Assembly (NCBI GenBank): GCA_045568635.1 | Contig: JBJLAO010000003.1 | Location: 620,001 to 684,000, forward strand | Length of the DNA stretch: 64,000 bases | Direction of reading: 5' to 3' | Source: MedAcidi-G1 sp000817085 | GTDB lineage: Bacteria; Actinomycetota; Acidimicrobiia; Acidimicrobiales; MedAcidi-G1 | Shown here: in pieces, positions 14,794-24,270 of the stretch | Position numbering within the stretch: position 1 is the stretch's first letter | How the letters are laid out: the number at the start of each line of letters is the position of its first letter | Position numbers and translations under genes: made by a program | The notes under the pieces: model-generated | What the model was told of the DNA's origin: nothing | The model's input: only the letters and a program-made list of their open reading frames with translations | Databases searched by the model: none

Positions 14794-17700
14794 ATGTGCG
14801 GCATAATCGCTGTGTTACGGCGCCCTTCTAGTAGAGAGGTTCCCGAATTACTAGAACTTTTTGGTTTATTAGAGTCAGTATCAAACTCTTTTTCATTACA
14901 TGATCCAGGAATGCTGGAAAAACAAGTGGACTCTTTAGATTTTGTCAACTCTCAATTAAAAGGATTACCAGGGTTTTTAGCTTTATACAATAATGAGAGT
15001 CTCGTGTCGGCAATTGAAAAAAGTCTCGATCAACTTTTTGATTTTTTCCAAAATCCTGAAATGCAATTACCTGCATCTTCTGATGATGTTGAAGTCTTGA
15101 ATGTTTTATCGTCAAAAGTACGTGACCTCGCTTGGTCTATAAAAAATGATCGTATTGGTTCTTATAGAAAAGTTTCTGCTCTAACGTCAAAAAAATTCAT
15201 CCCAAGCCAGCAAGGTTTTTCTATTTTATTGTCTTTAGAGCAGGCTCTTTCAGGATTGGATCGATTGGAGGTTCGAGGTAGAGATTCGGCTGGCTTACAG
15301 GTTTTAGTTTGGGATCACGATTTAGATGATGTTGAAATACCTAGAGATCGATTAAATGACATGTTATTTCGTTCAGGGTCAATTCGAAAATCTTCAAATG
15401 GTTCTTTGCTGTTTGTGTATAAAACAGCTTCTGAAATTGGTGATTTGGGCGACAATACAAGTTCACTAAGAGAGTCGATGCTTTCAGATGACTTACTGGC
15501 TAAAGCCCTGTCTGGCGAAAATGTTAAAGCAAATATAGTTGGTCATACGCGATGGGCTAGTGTTGGTTTAATTTCTGAATCGAATGCACATCCCGTGGAA
15601 TCAAGTATTGGGGATCAAGAGTCAATAACTACAGTTCAAAACGGCGATATTGACAATTATGCAGACTTAATAGCAAGTTTTGAATTAAAGATTCCAAACG
15701 GCATTACTACAGATGCAAGAGTGGGTCCTGAACTTTGGCAGAAAAATAAGATTAGCGGTATCAGTACCGAAAAGGCTTTTATGAGTGCAGTTAGAAATTT
15801 TGAAGGTTCAGTTGCCATTGCTGGAGTAGATGTTTCTCAACCGGAGAATATTTTTTTGTCAGTTAAAGGAAGCGGCCAAGCTCTTTACGTTGGACTAACT
15901 GAAGATGCATATCTAGTTGCAAGTGAGCCCTATGGTTTGGTTGAAATAACAAATAGATATCTAAAAGTTGACGGTGAGGAACTGATAAGCAAATCCGGTG
16001 AAAAAGGCCAGGTAATTAGATTAGATATGAATTTAGCTGGAACTCTTGAAGGCCTGGTTAGAAAAACTTTTGCATCTGATACTTCAAAAGTGTGTGAAAA
16101 AGATCTATCACAGACTGAAATAAGTACAAGAGATATAGATCGAGGTTCCTATAAACATTATTTGTTAAAGGAAATAGAAGAGTCGCCCTCGTCAGTTCGA
16201 TCCACTCTTAGAGGACGTCTGGTCAAAAAAGAGAACGGGGAATTTGATGTCAGAATAGGCATCGAAACGCTTTCGGATCAATTGAAACTGGATCTAAAAT
16301 CGGGAAAAATAAGAAAAATTTTTGTTATTGGGCAAGGAACTGCAGCTGTAGCTGCAAAAGCAGTTGAAATTGCAATTTCAACTCAATTAACTGGAATAGC
16401 AATCATTGTTAAAGCTAAGCCTGCAACTGAACTTTCGGCTTTCGATTTAGTGTCTGACATGTCAGATACGTTAGTAGTTGCCATTAGCCAGTCAGGCACC
16501 ACGACGGATACCAACAGGACCGTTCAACTGGTTAGAGATAGAGGCGCAAAAGTTATTGCCATAGTAAATCGCCGAAACAGTGATTTAGCTGATCGCGCCG
16601 ATGGAGTTTTGTACACATCTGACGGACGTGACATAGAGATGAGTGTTGCATCTACAAAAGCTTTTTACAGCCAAGTAGTAGCAGGGCACCTTTTAGCCTT
16701 TGCTATGTCTGAAGTTGTTTCAGCAAATGAAAATTCAGGTAAAGAAGAGATTCTTGAAGCTCTTAATTCTCTACCAGAGGCAATGGAAGAGTTGTTGGGT
16801 ATTCGTGGACATATTTCAAAACTAGCTAATCAATTCGCACCGCCACGTCGTCATTGGGCGATAGTTGGAAGTGGCGGGAACGTCATAGCGGCTGAAGAGA
16901 TAAGAATAAAACTTTCTGAGCTCTGTTATAAGTCAATTGCTTCAGATGTGATTGAAGATAAAAAACATATTGATTTGTCTTCCGAACCAATGATTTTAGT
17001 ATGTGCCAATGGAATTACAGGCTCAACAGTTGATGATATTGCTAAAGAGGTAGCAATATTTAGGGCTCATAAAGCAGCACCTATTGTTATAACTGACTCT
17101 GAACCGAATAAATTTCCCGACGCTCTTGATGTTATTCCTATTCCTCCAACCCACCCTGATTTAGCTTTTATTCTTGCTACTATGGCCGGGCATCTTTTCG
17201 GGTATGAAGCCGCTTGTTCTATTGATAGTCAAGCTCAGCCCTTGCGTGTTGCGCATGCAGTGATTGAAAATCTTACAAACGATCGCCTTACAGCAAATAT
17301 TGTTACTCCAAATGATGAAGTATTCGATTATTTGCGTGAAGATATTCGTAAGGTTTCAAATTTCTTTTTCGATGAGCTGCGAAATGGTCGTTTAAACGGT
17401 CATTTAGAGGCATCGACTTCTGTACGCCTAGCTTCTCTTTTACGTTATTCGCTGGGAGAGATACCGCTGGACTTGTATCAAATTGAGTTTGGAAGAGTTG
17501 GTACACCGTCTTTAGTTATAGATGAATTAGCTAAAGCTCTTGTATTAGCTATTGAAGAGTTAACAAGACCGGTTGATGCTATAAAACACCAAGCTAAAAC
17601 TGTAACTGTTGGAATTTCCCGAAGCGATGAAAATTTGTTAAACATTTCTTTGGTTAAAAGAGTTTTGGAGACAGGGACTTCACGCGATTGCATTAGCTAC

Positions 17701-18198
17701 GAGACATTGAAACTATTGGTTAGTTTAGATCTAGCAATTGATGAGGTTATCGGACATACCCGTTATCGGATTAGTGGGTTGGATGGAGATGAACCGACTT
17801 TGACAATTCTCGATAGAGCTGGTGTTTCGGTAGGAATTCAATCAAGAGTAGAGCGAGACCTGGAGTTAAGAGGAACTAAACATTGGGTTGCAATAAACAA
17901 AAAAGTTTTGTTAACCAAAGGTCTTAGAGATGAAAGAACGATTTTATTGATTCCAGAAGTTAAAGATGGTGAGACTACCGGAATCAATTTACTTCATATT
18001 TCGTTGCATGAAAATTTGGGTATTCAAGAGATAAGAACAGTTTTAAATGGGTATTACAACCGTTATGGAGCTATTCAGGATGCGGTTCGAGAAACCGAAC
18101 CATCTTTTAGAGACGATTTTCTTGCTGAGCAAAGTGTTGAACAATTGTTGATTGATTCGGTTGACTCTGTTGCTGAAAGACTAAGACGGTTTGACTGA
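14794..18198 (+). CDS. glmS: Oversized glutamine-fructose-6-phosphate aminotransferase (GlmS)
   Basis: GlmS makes glucosamine-6-phosphate from fructose-6-phosphate and glutamine. Cys2 is the class II amidotransferase nucleophile. The glutaminase core continues at RLEVRGRDSAG (near 157), HTRWASVG (251) and QNGDIDNY (282). SIS domain 1 spans about 505-635 (ISQSGTTTDT, VASTKAFY) and SIS domain 2 about 685-815. The protein has 1134 residues against about 610 usually: about 135 extra residues lie between residues 12 and 147, and about 310 unassigned residues follow SIS 2. The motif usually reading QPRNLAKS near the end of SIS 2 reads QPLRVAHA, so the sugar-contacting Lys seems to be His. A strong GGGAGGG site precedes the ATG. 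Placement after glmM supports the assignment. Confidence 0.88.
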   Translation: MCGIIAVLRRPSSREVPELLELFGLLESVSNSFSLHDPGMLEKQVDSLDFVNSQLKGLPGFLALYNNESLVSAIEKSLDQLFDFFQNPEMQLPASSDDVEVLNVLSSKVRDLAWSIKNDRIGSYRKVSALTSKKFIPSQQGFSILLSLEQALSGLDRLEVRGRDSAGLQVLVWDHDLDDVEIPRDRLNDMLFRSGSIRKSSNGSLLFVYKTASEIGDLGDNTSSLRESMLSDDLLAKALSGENVKANIVGHTRWASVGLISESNAHPVESSIGDQESITTVQNGDIDNYADLIASFELKIPNGITTDARVGPELWQKNKISGISTEKAFMSAVRNFEGSVAIAGVDVSQPENIFLSVKGSGQALYVGLTEDAYLVASEPYGLVEITNRYLKVDGEELISKSGEKGQVIRLDMNLAGTLEGLVRKTFASDTSKVCEKDLSQTEISTRDIDRGSYKHYLLKEIEESPSSVRSTLRGRLVKKENGEFDVRIGIETLSDQLKLDLKSGKIRKIFVIGQGTAAVAAKAVEIAISTQLTGIAIIVKAKPATELSAFDLVSDMSDTLVVAISQSGTTTDTNRTVQLVRDRGAKVIAIVNRRNSDLADRADGVLYTSDGRDIEMSVASTKAFYSQVVAGHLLAFAMSEVVSANENSGKEEILEALNSLPEAMEELLGIRGHISKLANQFAPPRRHWAIVGSGGNVIAAEEIRIKLSELCYKSIASDVIEDKKHIDLSSEPMILVCANGITGSTVDDIAKEVAIFRAHKAAPIVITDSEPNKFPDALDVIPIPPTHPDLAFILATMAGHLFGYEAACSIDSQAQPLRVAHAVIENLTNDRLTANIVTPNDEVFDYLREDIRKVSNFFFDELRNGRLNGHLEASTSVRLASLLRYSLGEIPLDLYQIEFGRVGTPSLVIDELAKALVLAIEELTRPVDAIKHQAKTVTVGISRSDENLLNISLVKRVLETGTSRDCISYETLKLLVSLDLAIDEVIGHTRYRISGLDGDEPTLTILDRAGVSVGIQSRVERDLELRGTKHWVAINKKVLLTKGLRDERTILLIPEVKDGETTGINLLHISLHENLGIQEIRTVLNGYYNRYGAIQDAVRETEPSFRDDFLAEQSVEQLLIDSVDSVAERLRRFD

Positions 18199-18220
18199 TG
18201 ATCAAGAATAGGATTTTGTT

Positions 18221-18586
18221 GTGATAGGAATCGGAGTTGATTTGGTTGATGTGGAGAGATTCCGTCGGGTTATTTCCCGTACTCCTGGGATTGTTTCTAG
18301 ACTTTTCAGACCTTCAGAACGTGAGTATGCAGAAAAAGCCAACGATCCAGCAGAACGTTATGCAGCTAGGTTTGCCGCTAAAGAAGCAACACTTAAATCT
18401 TTGGGTTTGGGTTTGGGGTCAATGCCGATGTATGACATTGAGGTAGTCCGTGAATCTTCAGGTAAACCAACTTTGTTTTTGCATGGTAAAGCTTTTTTGC
18501 TATCTGAAGAAGCAGGTGTGACTCGTTGGGAACTTTCAATTACTCATACTGATAATTCAACTCTCGCAACAGTAGTTGCTTTATGA
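18221..18586 (+). CDS. acpS: Holo-[acyl-carrier-protein] synthase
   Basis: AcpS moves the 4'-phosphopantetheine arm from CoA to apo-ACP. Signature residues are GIGVDLVDVERF at the N terminus (metal-binding Asp) and FAAKEATLKSLGLG near residue 46. The 121 residues are typical of the trimeric group I family. It starts at GTG 18221. The next frame is open across its last 11 bases, in keeping with the usual acpS-nnr-alr order. Confidence 0.95.
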   Translation: MIGIGVDLVDVERFRRVISRTPGIVSRLFRPSEREYAEKANDPAERYAARFAAKEATLKSLGLGLGSMPMYDIEVVRESSGKPTLFLHGKAFLLSEEAGVTRWELSITHTDNSTLATVVAL

Positions 18587-18614
18587 GTTTTATGACTGTG
18601 AAAGTAATTCTGTT

Positions 18615-19985
18615 TTGATTCCAATTGCGAGCGTAGAGGAGATACGAGCGATTGATCGATCTGCACAATTTTCCATGGAGGTTTTGATTGAAAGAGCTGG
18701 AGCAGCCGTGGCGCGATCAGCTTTAAGGGAACTTGGGGGCTCTTATGGGCGCAGGGTAGTAGTCGTTTCAGGAAAAGGTTTTAATGGAGAAGACGGCAAG
18801 GTAGCAGCAAAAAGATTGGAACGGAGAGGTGTGCGTGTCCAACTTATTAATGCCGACGAAGCTCCAAAAGAGTTACCAGATGTTGATTTGGTTGTAGATG
18901 CTGCATATGGAACTGGTTTAAAGAGACCGTATAAATCTCCTAAAACGAACTCGACTGTGTTATCTGTTGACATTCCTTCAGGGGTCGATGGAGATACAGG
19001 TTCTTCAATTGGTAGACCTTTTAAAGCAAAAAAAACTTTGACCTTTAATGCGCTTAAACCAGGGCATATTTTTTCAGATGGCGCTTATTTGAGTGGAGAG
19101 TTGGAGATTGTGGATATTGGTCTAGACACTTCTTCTTTGTCCTGTGGCTTAGTAACTATTGACGATGTGTCTAGATGGGTTCCATCGCGTTCCGAGGAGT
19201 CACATAAATGGAAATCAGCTTGTTGGGTGATTGCCGGCTCGGAAGGAATGGAAGGGGCGGCGATACTGACAGTGAGTGCAGCGCAGAGGTCAGGAGCTGG
19301 CTATATTCGCTTTTCCTCGCCTGAAGTTAAAATTCCAGAAGTTCCATTAGAAGCAGTTATATTTCCTGTGAAAACTGATTTGTCGATAGAAGAAAATGAG
19401 ATAAGTCGCTTCAAATCATTTGTAATTGGTCCGGGTCTTGGAAGGAACCCGGATTTACTTGAAGGGATAAAAGATTTGGTCAGCAGATTAAGATGCCCGA
19501 TAGTGCTTGACGGAGACGCGCTTTACGCATTTGATAAAAATGACTTTCCTGATAAATCTCAAATAATTATTACACCGCACGAAGGCGAATTTGAAAAAAT
19601 TATGGGTAAAAAACCAACACTAGATCGCGTAGCCTCAGTCAGGAAGTGTGCAGAAGAAACTGGTTGTGTTGTTCTTCTTAAGGGACCCACAACAGTTGTT
19701 TCTGATCCAGAAGGAAAAACTCGAATTATAAATTCTGGAGATCAAAGGTTGGCTACTGCTGGTTCAGGAGATGTTCTAACGGGAATCATTGGGGCTTTTT
19801 TAGCAAGAGGAGCAGGACTTCTCGAAGCGGCTTCTTCCGGAGCTTATGTTCATGGTCAACTTTTAAATCGTTTGCCTTCAACAGGAGTTGTTGCAAATGA
19901 TCTAGTTACTTGTTTAATCGAAACCCTTGTTGATATAGGGGTGGATAGAGAGCTTGGAGTTTATGATGAGACCAACTTGGGCTGA
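18615..19985 (+). CDS. nnr: Bifunctional NAD(P)H-hydrate epimerase / dehydratase
   Basis: This enzyme repairs hydrated NADH and NADPH. The epimerase half has SGKGFNGEDGKVAAKRL (a variant of the NNGGDG motif), DAAYGTGL and SVDIPSGVDGDTG. The dehydratase half has IAGSEGMEGAAIL, VIGPGLG, IVLDGDALYAF, ITPHEGEF, VLLKGPTTVV and the ATAGSGDVLTG ATP site. I use TTG 18615, which gives LIPIASVEEIRAID, the usual family N terminus; an ATG at 18576 inside acpS would add 13 residues. The 3' end overlaps alr by 20 nt. In the epimerase motif the second Asn-Gly is Gly-Glu, so epimerase activity deserves testing. Confidence 0.92.
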   Translation: MIPIASVEEIRAIDRSAQFSMEVLIERAGAAVARSALRELGGSYGRRVVVVSGKGFNGEDGKVAAKRLERRGVRVQLINADEAPKELPDVDLVVDAAYGTGLKRPYKSPKTNSTVLSVDIPSGVDGDTGSSIGRPFKAKKTLTFNALKPGHIFSDGAYLSGELEIVDIGLDTSSLSCGLVTIDDVSRWVPSRSEESHKWKSACWVIAGSEGMEGAAILTVSAAQRSGAGYIRFSSPEVKIPEVPLEAVIFPVKTDLSIEENEISRFKSFVIGPGLGRNPDLLEGIKDLVSRLRCPIVLDGDALYAFDKNDFPDKSQIIITPHEGEFEKIMGKKPTLDRVASVRKCAEETGCVVLLKGPTTVVSDPEGKTRIINSGDQRLATAGSGDVLTGIIGAFLARGAGLLEAASSGAYVHGQLLNRLPSTGVVANDLVTCLIETLVDIGVDRELGVYDETNLG

Positions 19986-21066
19986 AATTGATTTAGAAAT
20001 AATTTCGAGTAATACTTCTATTTTCTATGAGTTATTAGATGATTCGGTCGAACTTTGCGCTGTTGTCAAAGCTGACGGATATGGACATGGTGGTGTTGAA
20101 GTTGCCAGACAAGTTTTGGCTTCAGGGGCTACATGGCTTGCAGTAGCTTTTGTTGAAGAAGCAGCTGCCCTACGAAGTGAAGGTATAGAAGCTCCGATTC
20201 TCCTACTCTCAGAACCACGGCCAAATGAAATGAGAGAAGTTGTAGAACTTGGCGGTGTTCGTCCAGCTATATATACGAGAGCAGGAGTTGATGCGTTTTC
20301 TTCCGTTACTCATGAAGGAGCCCCAGTACATCTCAAAGTTGACACTGGGATGCATCGGGTTGGGGCTAGACCCAACGAAATAATTGAATTAGCTAGTTAT
20401 ATCGTCGAATCAGGACTCCAATTAGAAGGTGTTTTTACTCATTTCGCATTAGCTAGCACCCCGACGGATTCTTTTAATAGGAGTCAGATTGAACTTTTTG
20501 ATCGGGTATTAGGAGATCTTGCGGACGCTGGGCACACTCCGCAGATAGTTCATCAGGCTAACACTGCTGCCACTTTAGAATGGCCTGAAACTCATCGTTC
20601 AATGGTTCGAGTGGGCATAGGTCTTTACGGGACTGAACCATCAAATTTTTTTTCCAAGAAATTTAAAGAACTTGGATTAGAACCCGCTGTTTGGTTGCGT
20701 AGCGAAGTGAGTCATTTGCAAACAGTGGAAAGTGGAGAAGGAGTTGGATACGGACATCGATGGAGGGCAAGTAAAAATACTCGAATAGCAACGATTCCAA
20801 TCGGTTATGCTGATGGAATTTTTAGAGGTTGGTGGGATGGTGGCGAAGTCCTTATAGGGGGAAATCATTGGCCAATACGTGGTGTGGTGACAATGGATTC
20901 ACTAATTGTTGAAGTCGACAAATCAATAAAAGTTGGTGACGAGGTGGTTTTATTAGGAGCACAGGGGGACAGTGTCCTAGCAGTCTCTGATGTAGCAGAA
21001 TTATTAGGAACAATAGGATATGAAATCCTTACTTCACTAGGAGCTAGAATTCCTCGAAGGTATTAA
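19966..21066 (+). CDS. alr: Alanine racemase
   Basis: This PLP enzyme supplies D-alanine for peptidoglycan. The PLP lysine is K35 in AVVKADGYGHG. The catalytic Tyr of the opposite subunit lies in GVGYGHRWRAS, and VRVGIGLYG and DSLIVEV are present. The length is 366 residues. ATG 19966 (MRPTWAEIDL) is chosen as the family-like start; ATG 19963 is equally possible. It overlaps the end of nnr. Confidence 0.96.
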   Translation: MRPTWAEIDLEIISSNTSIFYELLDDSVELCAVVKADGYGHGGVEVARQVLASGATWLAVAFVEEAAALRSEGIEAPILLLSEPRPNEMREVVELGGVRPAIYTRAGVDAFSSVTHEGAPVHLKVDTGMHRVGARPNEIIELASYIVESGLQLEGVFTHFALASTPTDSFNRSQIELFDRVLGDLADAGHTPQIVHQANTAATLEWPETHRSMVRVGIGLYGTEPSNFFSKKFKELGLEPAVWLRSEVSHLQTVESGEGVGYGHRWRASKNTRIATIPIGYADGIFRGWWDGGEVLIGGNHWPIRGVVTMDSLIVEVDKSIKVGDEVVLLGAQGDSVLAVSDVAELLGTIGYEILTSLGARIPRRY

Positions 21067-21071
21067 GCCTG

Positions 21072-22184
21072 ATGGGAAAAAAATTAAAAGTCCTACTTCT
21101 AGAACCATTCCATAGTGGTTCACATCAAGCATGGGCAGAGGGTCTTACAAAGCACACTCGGCATGATATTTCTCTCATTTCACATCCTGGTTCTTATTGG
21201 AGGTGGAGAGTAAGAGGGTCTGCTTTAACCATGGCTGAGAAAGCTCAAGAGATAGTTAATAAGAATGGCAAACCAGATGTTGTATTAGCAAGTGGGATGA
21301 TTGATTTAGCAGCATGGTTGGGTTTCACGAAACGTTTTATTGGAGATCCACCAGTAGTTCTGTATCAACATGAAAACCAACTTACATATCCTGTGCCCTC
21401 AGGTCAGCCTCCAGATGGTTCAATGAAGTTCGTTAATTGGAAGAATATGGCCATTGCTGATCAAATTTGGTTCAATTCTGATTTTCACAAAGAAAGTCTT
21501 TTAGGAGCTTTACCAGAATTTCTTAAAAATGTTCCTGACATGTCGCATTCGCACCTTTTAAAGCAAACAATCGACAAAATGCGTGTTGTACCTGTAGGCG
21601 TTGAATTATCAGAAATAGAATATTCAGACAGTATTGGAGACCCTCCTTTGATTTTGTGGAACCATCGGTGGGAATATGACAAGAACCCTGAAGCTTTTAT
21701 TGCATCTTTAAAAAAGCTTGATGAAGAAGGGGCTCAATTTAATTTTGCAGTTACTGGAGAAAATTCTCCTAAAGACTCTGAAGCAATAAAGTCACAATTT
21801 GGAAAATTAAGTGAATTTATAGTCAGTTCAGGTTATTTACCTAGGACGGAATACATTTCTTTACTATCTAAAACAGACGTAGTGGTTAGCTCCTCAATAC
21901 ACGAGTTTTTTGGAATTTCTATAGTTGAGGCACTGTCAGCGGGAGCTATTCCAGTTTTGCCAAAGCGTCTCAGTTACCCCGAAATTGTGCCAGAACAGTG
22001 GCATGATTTTGCCTTTTACTCGGATGATGCAATGACAGATTGCTTACGAGAAGTATTGAAAGATTTAGAGAATTATAAAAAAAATATTTCAGGGTTGGGA
22101 AAAGCAATGAGACGTTTTGATTGGGGAGAAGTAATCAAGGTTTATGATGACAGGTTGGAAGAGATTGTCAGCGACGGGTTTTGA
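21072..22184 (+). CDS. Glycosyltransferase of the QTMAN (GTDC1/DUF3524) family
   Basis: The N terminus LLLEPFHSGSHQAWAEGL and the SHPGSYWRWRVRGSALTMA block resemble animal tRNA-queuosine mannosyltransferase (QTMAN, formerly GTDC1), a GT4-type enzyme. The C-terminal half has the GT-B sugar-nucleotide region (LWNHRWEYDKNPEAFI, VVSSSIHEFFGISIVEALSAG with the E-x7-E pattern). No signal peptide or membrane segment is seen, so it should be cytoplasmic. The length is 370 residues. Its position between alr and a P1 peptidase says little about its role. Whether the bacterial protein acts on queuosine tRNA or another acceptor is open. Confidence 0.8.
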   Translation: MGKKLKVLLLEPFHSGSHQAWAEGLTKHTRHDISLISHPGSYWRWRVRGSALTMAEKAQEIVNKNGKPDVVLASGMIDLAAWLGFTKRFIGDPPVVLYQHENQLTYPVPSGQPPDGSMKFVNWKNMAIADQIWFNSDFHKESLLGALPEFLKNVPDMSHSHLLKQTIDKMRVVPVGVELSEIEYSDSIGDPPLILWNHRWEYDKNPEAFIASLKKLDEEGAQFNFAVTGENSPKDSEAIKSQFGKLSEFIVSSGYLPRTEYISLLSKTDVVVSSSIHEFFGISIVEALSAGAIPVLPKRLSYPEIVPEQWHDFAFYSDDAMTDCLREVLKDLENYKKNISGLGKAMRRFDWGEVIKVYDDRLEEIVSDGF

Positions 22185-22253
22185 ATTTATTAAAGAGTTA
22201 CTTTTAGAAAATAGTAAGTAAAAACGTTCAAGCAAATTAGCTGACTAAATCAA

Positions 22254-23156
22254 ATGGCATGTACCGTCGATTTAATGAAGTTGCCAATTCAAGATATAAA
22301 AATAGGTCATTGGACTGATACAGAGGCTAAAACAGGGTGCACTGTTATTAGATTTCCAAAGAGTGTTGTTGCCTCTGGTGAAGTTCGAGGTGGGGCACCC
22401 GCCACCCGAGAGTTCGAGTTATTGGCTCCCGAACGAACAGTTGAAAATATTGATGCTGTAGTAATCTCAGGCGGTTCCGCTTTTGGTCTTGCGTCTTCTA
22501 TCGGTGTTGTTGAATTCTTAGAAGAATTAGATATTGGTTTTCCCACCACGCAGGGAGTTGTACCGATTGTTGTAGGGATGTCTTTATATGACCTAGGAGT
22601 GGGAAGTCCATCAATTCGCCCTGGAGTTAATGAAGGAAGAATTGCTTGCTTAGACGGTGAAAATGATGAAATAGAAACTGGCAATATTGGTGCTGGGACC
22701 GGAGCGACTACAGGAAATTGGCGCGGTCAAGAGAATTTAAGTAATGGGGGTATAGGTATCGCTTCGGCGGAACTTGAAGGTGTGGTTGTTTGTTCTTTGT
22801 TTGCTGTTAATGCTGCAGGTGATGTAACTGATGGAAACATTTCAGAGCATCTTATTAAAGAAAGTTTCGAATTATCAACAAAAGAGGGAGCCTCAGAAGC
22901 AACTGAACTGATGAATACGACTCTTGGAGTAGTAATGACAAATTTATCTCTTACAAAGTCTGAATGTTTTCTTCTCTCTCAATCAAGTCACGACGGTATA
23001 GCACGGTCTATCTTTCCATCCCATACCAGAATGGACGGTGATGCTGTAGTAGCGGTATCTACAAAACAATTGGATGCCGATTCTCGTAAATTCGACATAG
23101 CAAGAGCACTAAGCATATTTGTGACCGAGAAAGCTATTAGGCAAGCCTGTGTTTAA
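22254..23156 (+). CDS. P1 family (DmpA/S58) peptidase-like protein
   Basis: The family comprises self-processing N-terminal-nucleophile aminopeptidases. Visible features are IKIGHWTDTEAKTGCTVI at the start, GGAPATRE, SGGSAFGL near residue 73, and GNIGAGTGATTGNW near residue 143, in about 300 residues. VVCSLFAVNAAGDV near residues 178-191 corresponds to the region that holds the processing and nucleophile site in DmpA. There are ATGs at 22254 and 22275, neither with a clear ribosome binding site; the second gives a more usual N terminus. Substrate is unknown. Confidence 0.85.
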   Translation: MACTVDLMKLPIQDIKIGHWTDTEAKTGCTVIRFPKSVVASGEVRGGAPATREFELLAPERTVENIDAVVISGGSAFGLASSIGVVEFLEELDIGFPTTQGVVPIVVGMSLYDLGVGSPSIRPGVNEGRIACLDGENDEIETGNIGAGTGATTGNWRGQENLSNGGIGIASAELEGVVVCSLFAVNAAGDVTDGNISEHLIKESFELSTKEGASEATELMNTTLGVVMTNLSLTKSECFLLSQSSHDGIARSIFPSHTRMDGDAVVAVSTKQLDADSRKFDIARALSIFVTEKAIRQACV

Positions 23157-23196
23157 TTGCATTTTGTAGTGCTTTAAATATAGGTAGTCTTTTGTT

Positions 23197-23754
23197 GTGT
23201 CTAAAACATTAAATCTTATTTCAAAAGAGGTTTCAGAATGCACGAAGTGTTCTCTAGCTACTCATAGAAAGCAACCTGTTTTTGGAACTGGTTCTGTTAA
23301 TGCAGATTTGATGTTCATCGGTGAAGGTCCAGGTGCAGAAGAAGATCGTTTGGGAGTCCCTTTTGTAGGACGTTCTGGAAAACTTTTGGACACTCTTTTA
23401 TTAGAAGAAATGAATATGAATCGGTCGTTGTGTTATATATCTAACGTCGTGAAATGTCGACCACCCGGAAACAGGGATCCCAAATTAGAGGAAATCGACT
23501 CGTGTCGCCCTTATCTTGAAAAACAAGTAGAGATAATTAAACCAAAAGTGATAGTTACTCTCGGAAATTTTGCTACCAGACTTCTTCTGGATACAAAAAT
23601 TGGAATAACAAAATTACGGGGAGAAACATATGAATACTTGGGGTGTACTCTTATTCCTACTTTTCACCCCGCAGCTGCCCTTAGAGGACGAGCAGGTGTC
23701 ATAGAAAACATGAGAGCTGATCTCTGCAAAGCAAAGGAAATAATCAATGGTTGA
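23197..23754 (+). CDS. udg: Family 4 uracil-DNA glycosylase with Fe-S cluster
   Basis: The enzyme removes uracil from DNA to start base excision repair. Four cluster cysteines are visible: C15 and C18 in CTKC, then Cys in NVVKCRPPGNRDP and in IDSCRPYL. The active-site motif GEGPGAEEDRLGVPFVGRSGKLLD and the C-terminal TFHPAAALR are typical. The length of 185 residues is typical. It starts at GTG 23197 and overlaps tsaE by 8 nt. Confidence 0.94.
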   Translation: MSKTLNLISKEVSECTKCSLATHRKQPVFGTGSVNADLMFIGEGPGAEEDRLGVPFVGRSGKLLDTLLLEEMNMNRSLCYISNVVKCRPPGNRDPKLEEIDSCRPYLEKQVEIIKPKVIVTLGNFATRLLLDTKIGITKLRGETYEYLGCTLIPTFHPAAALRGRAGVIENMRADLCKAKEIING

Positions 23755-24268
23755 AGAAGAGGCAAATTTTACGTCTGCCATTTCAGCTAAAACATCTTCA
23801 GTAGAAGAAACACGTCACTTAGCGTCCTTATTGAAAAAAGTTTTTCAAGCAGGCGACGTAGTCGTTTTGTCTGGTGATTTAGGTGCTGGAAAAACTGCCT
23901 TTACTCAAGGTTTAGGTGTGGCTTTAGGAATTGAACACCCGATTACTTCCCCAACCTTCACTCTTGCCAACAAATATGATGGAGAACTTACTCTGAACCA
24001 TCTTGATGTTTACCGACTCGAGCACTTTCAAGAAGTTGAAGAATTAGGTCTATCGGAGTTGATAGATAGTAATTCGTTGACCGTCATTGAATGGGGTGAT
24101 GTGATCTCTTCAGTTTTGACAGAAGGGTATTTGGAAATTAGTTTAAGCCTCGGCACGAGTCTAGATGACCGCATTATCGAGTTTTTTCTAATAGGACAGC
24201 AATGGTTAGATAGAGAGGCTGAACTAATTGCTCTCGTGTCTTCGTTCTCAATGGAAATTAGAGGATAA
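23747..24268 (+). CDS. tsaE: tRNA t6A biosynthesis ATPase TsaE
   Basis: TsaE is the ATPase of the TsaB-TsaD-TsaE complex that installs threonylcarbamoyl on A37 of ANN-decoding tRNAs. The Walker A motif GDLGAGKTAF is at residues 43-52, followed by SPTFTLANKY and LDVYRLEH. The 173 residues include a C-terminal extension of about 25 residues beyond the IEWGD motif region. It overlaps udg by 8 nt and is 2 nt from tsaB. Confidence 0.95.
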   Translation: MVEEEANFTSAISAKTSSVEETRHLASLLKKVFQAGDVVVLSGDLGAGKTAFTQGLGVALGIEHPITSPTFTLANKYDGELTLNHLDVYRLEHFQEVEELGLSELIDSNSLTVIEWGDVISSVLTEGYLEISLSLGTSLDDRIIEFFLIGQQWLDREAELIALVSSFSMEIRG

Positions 24269-24270
24269 AA

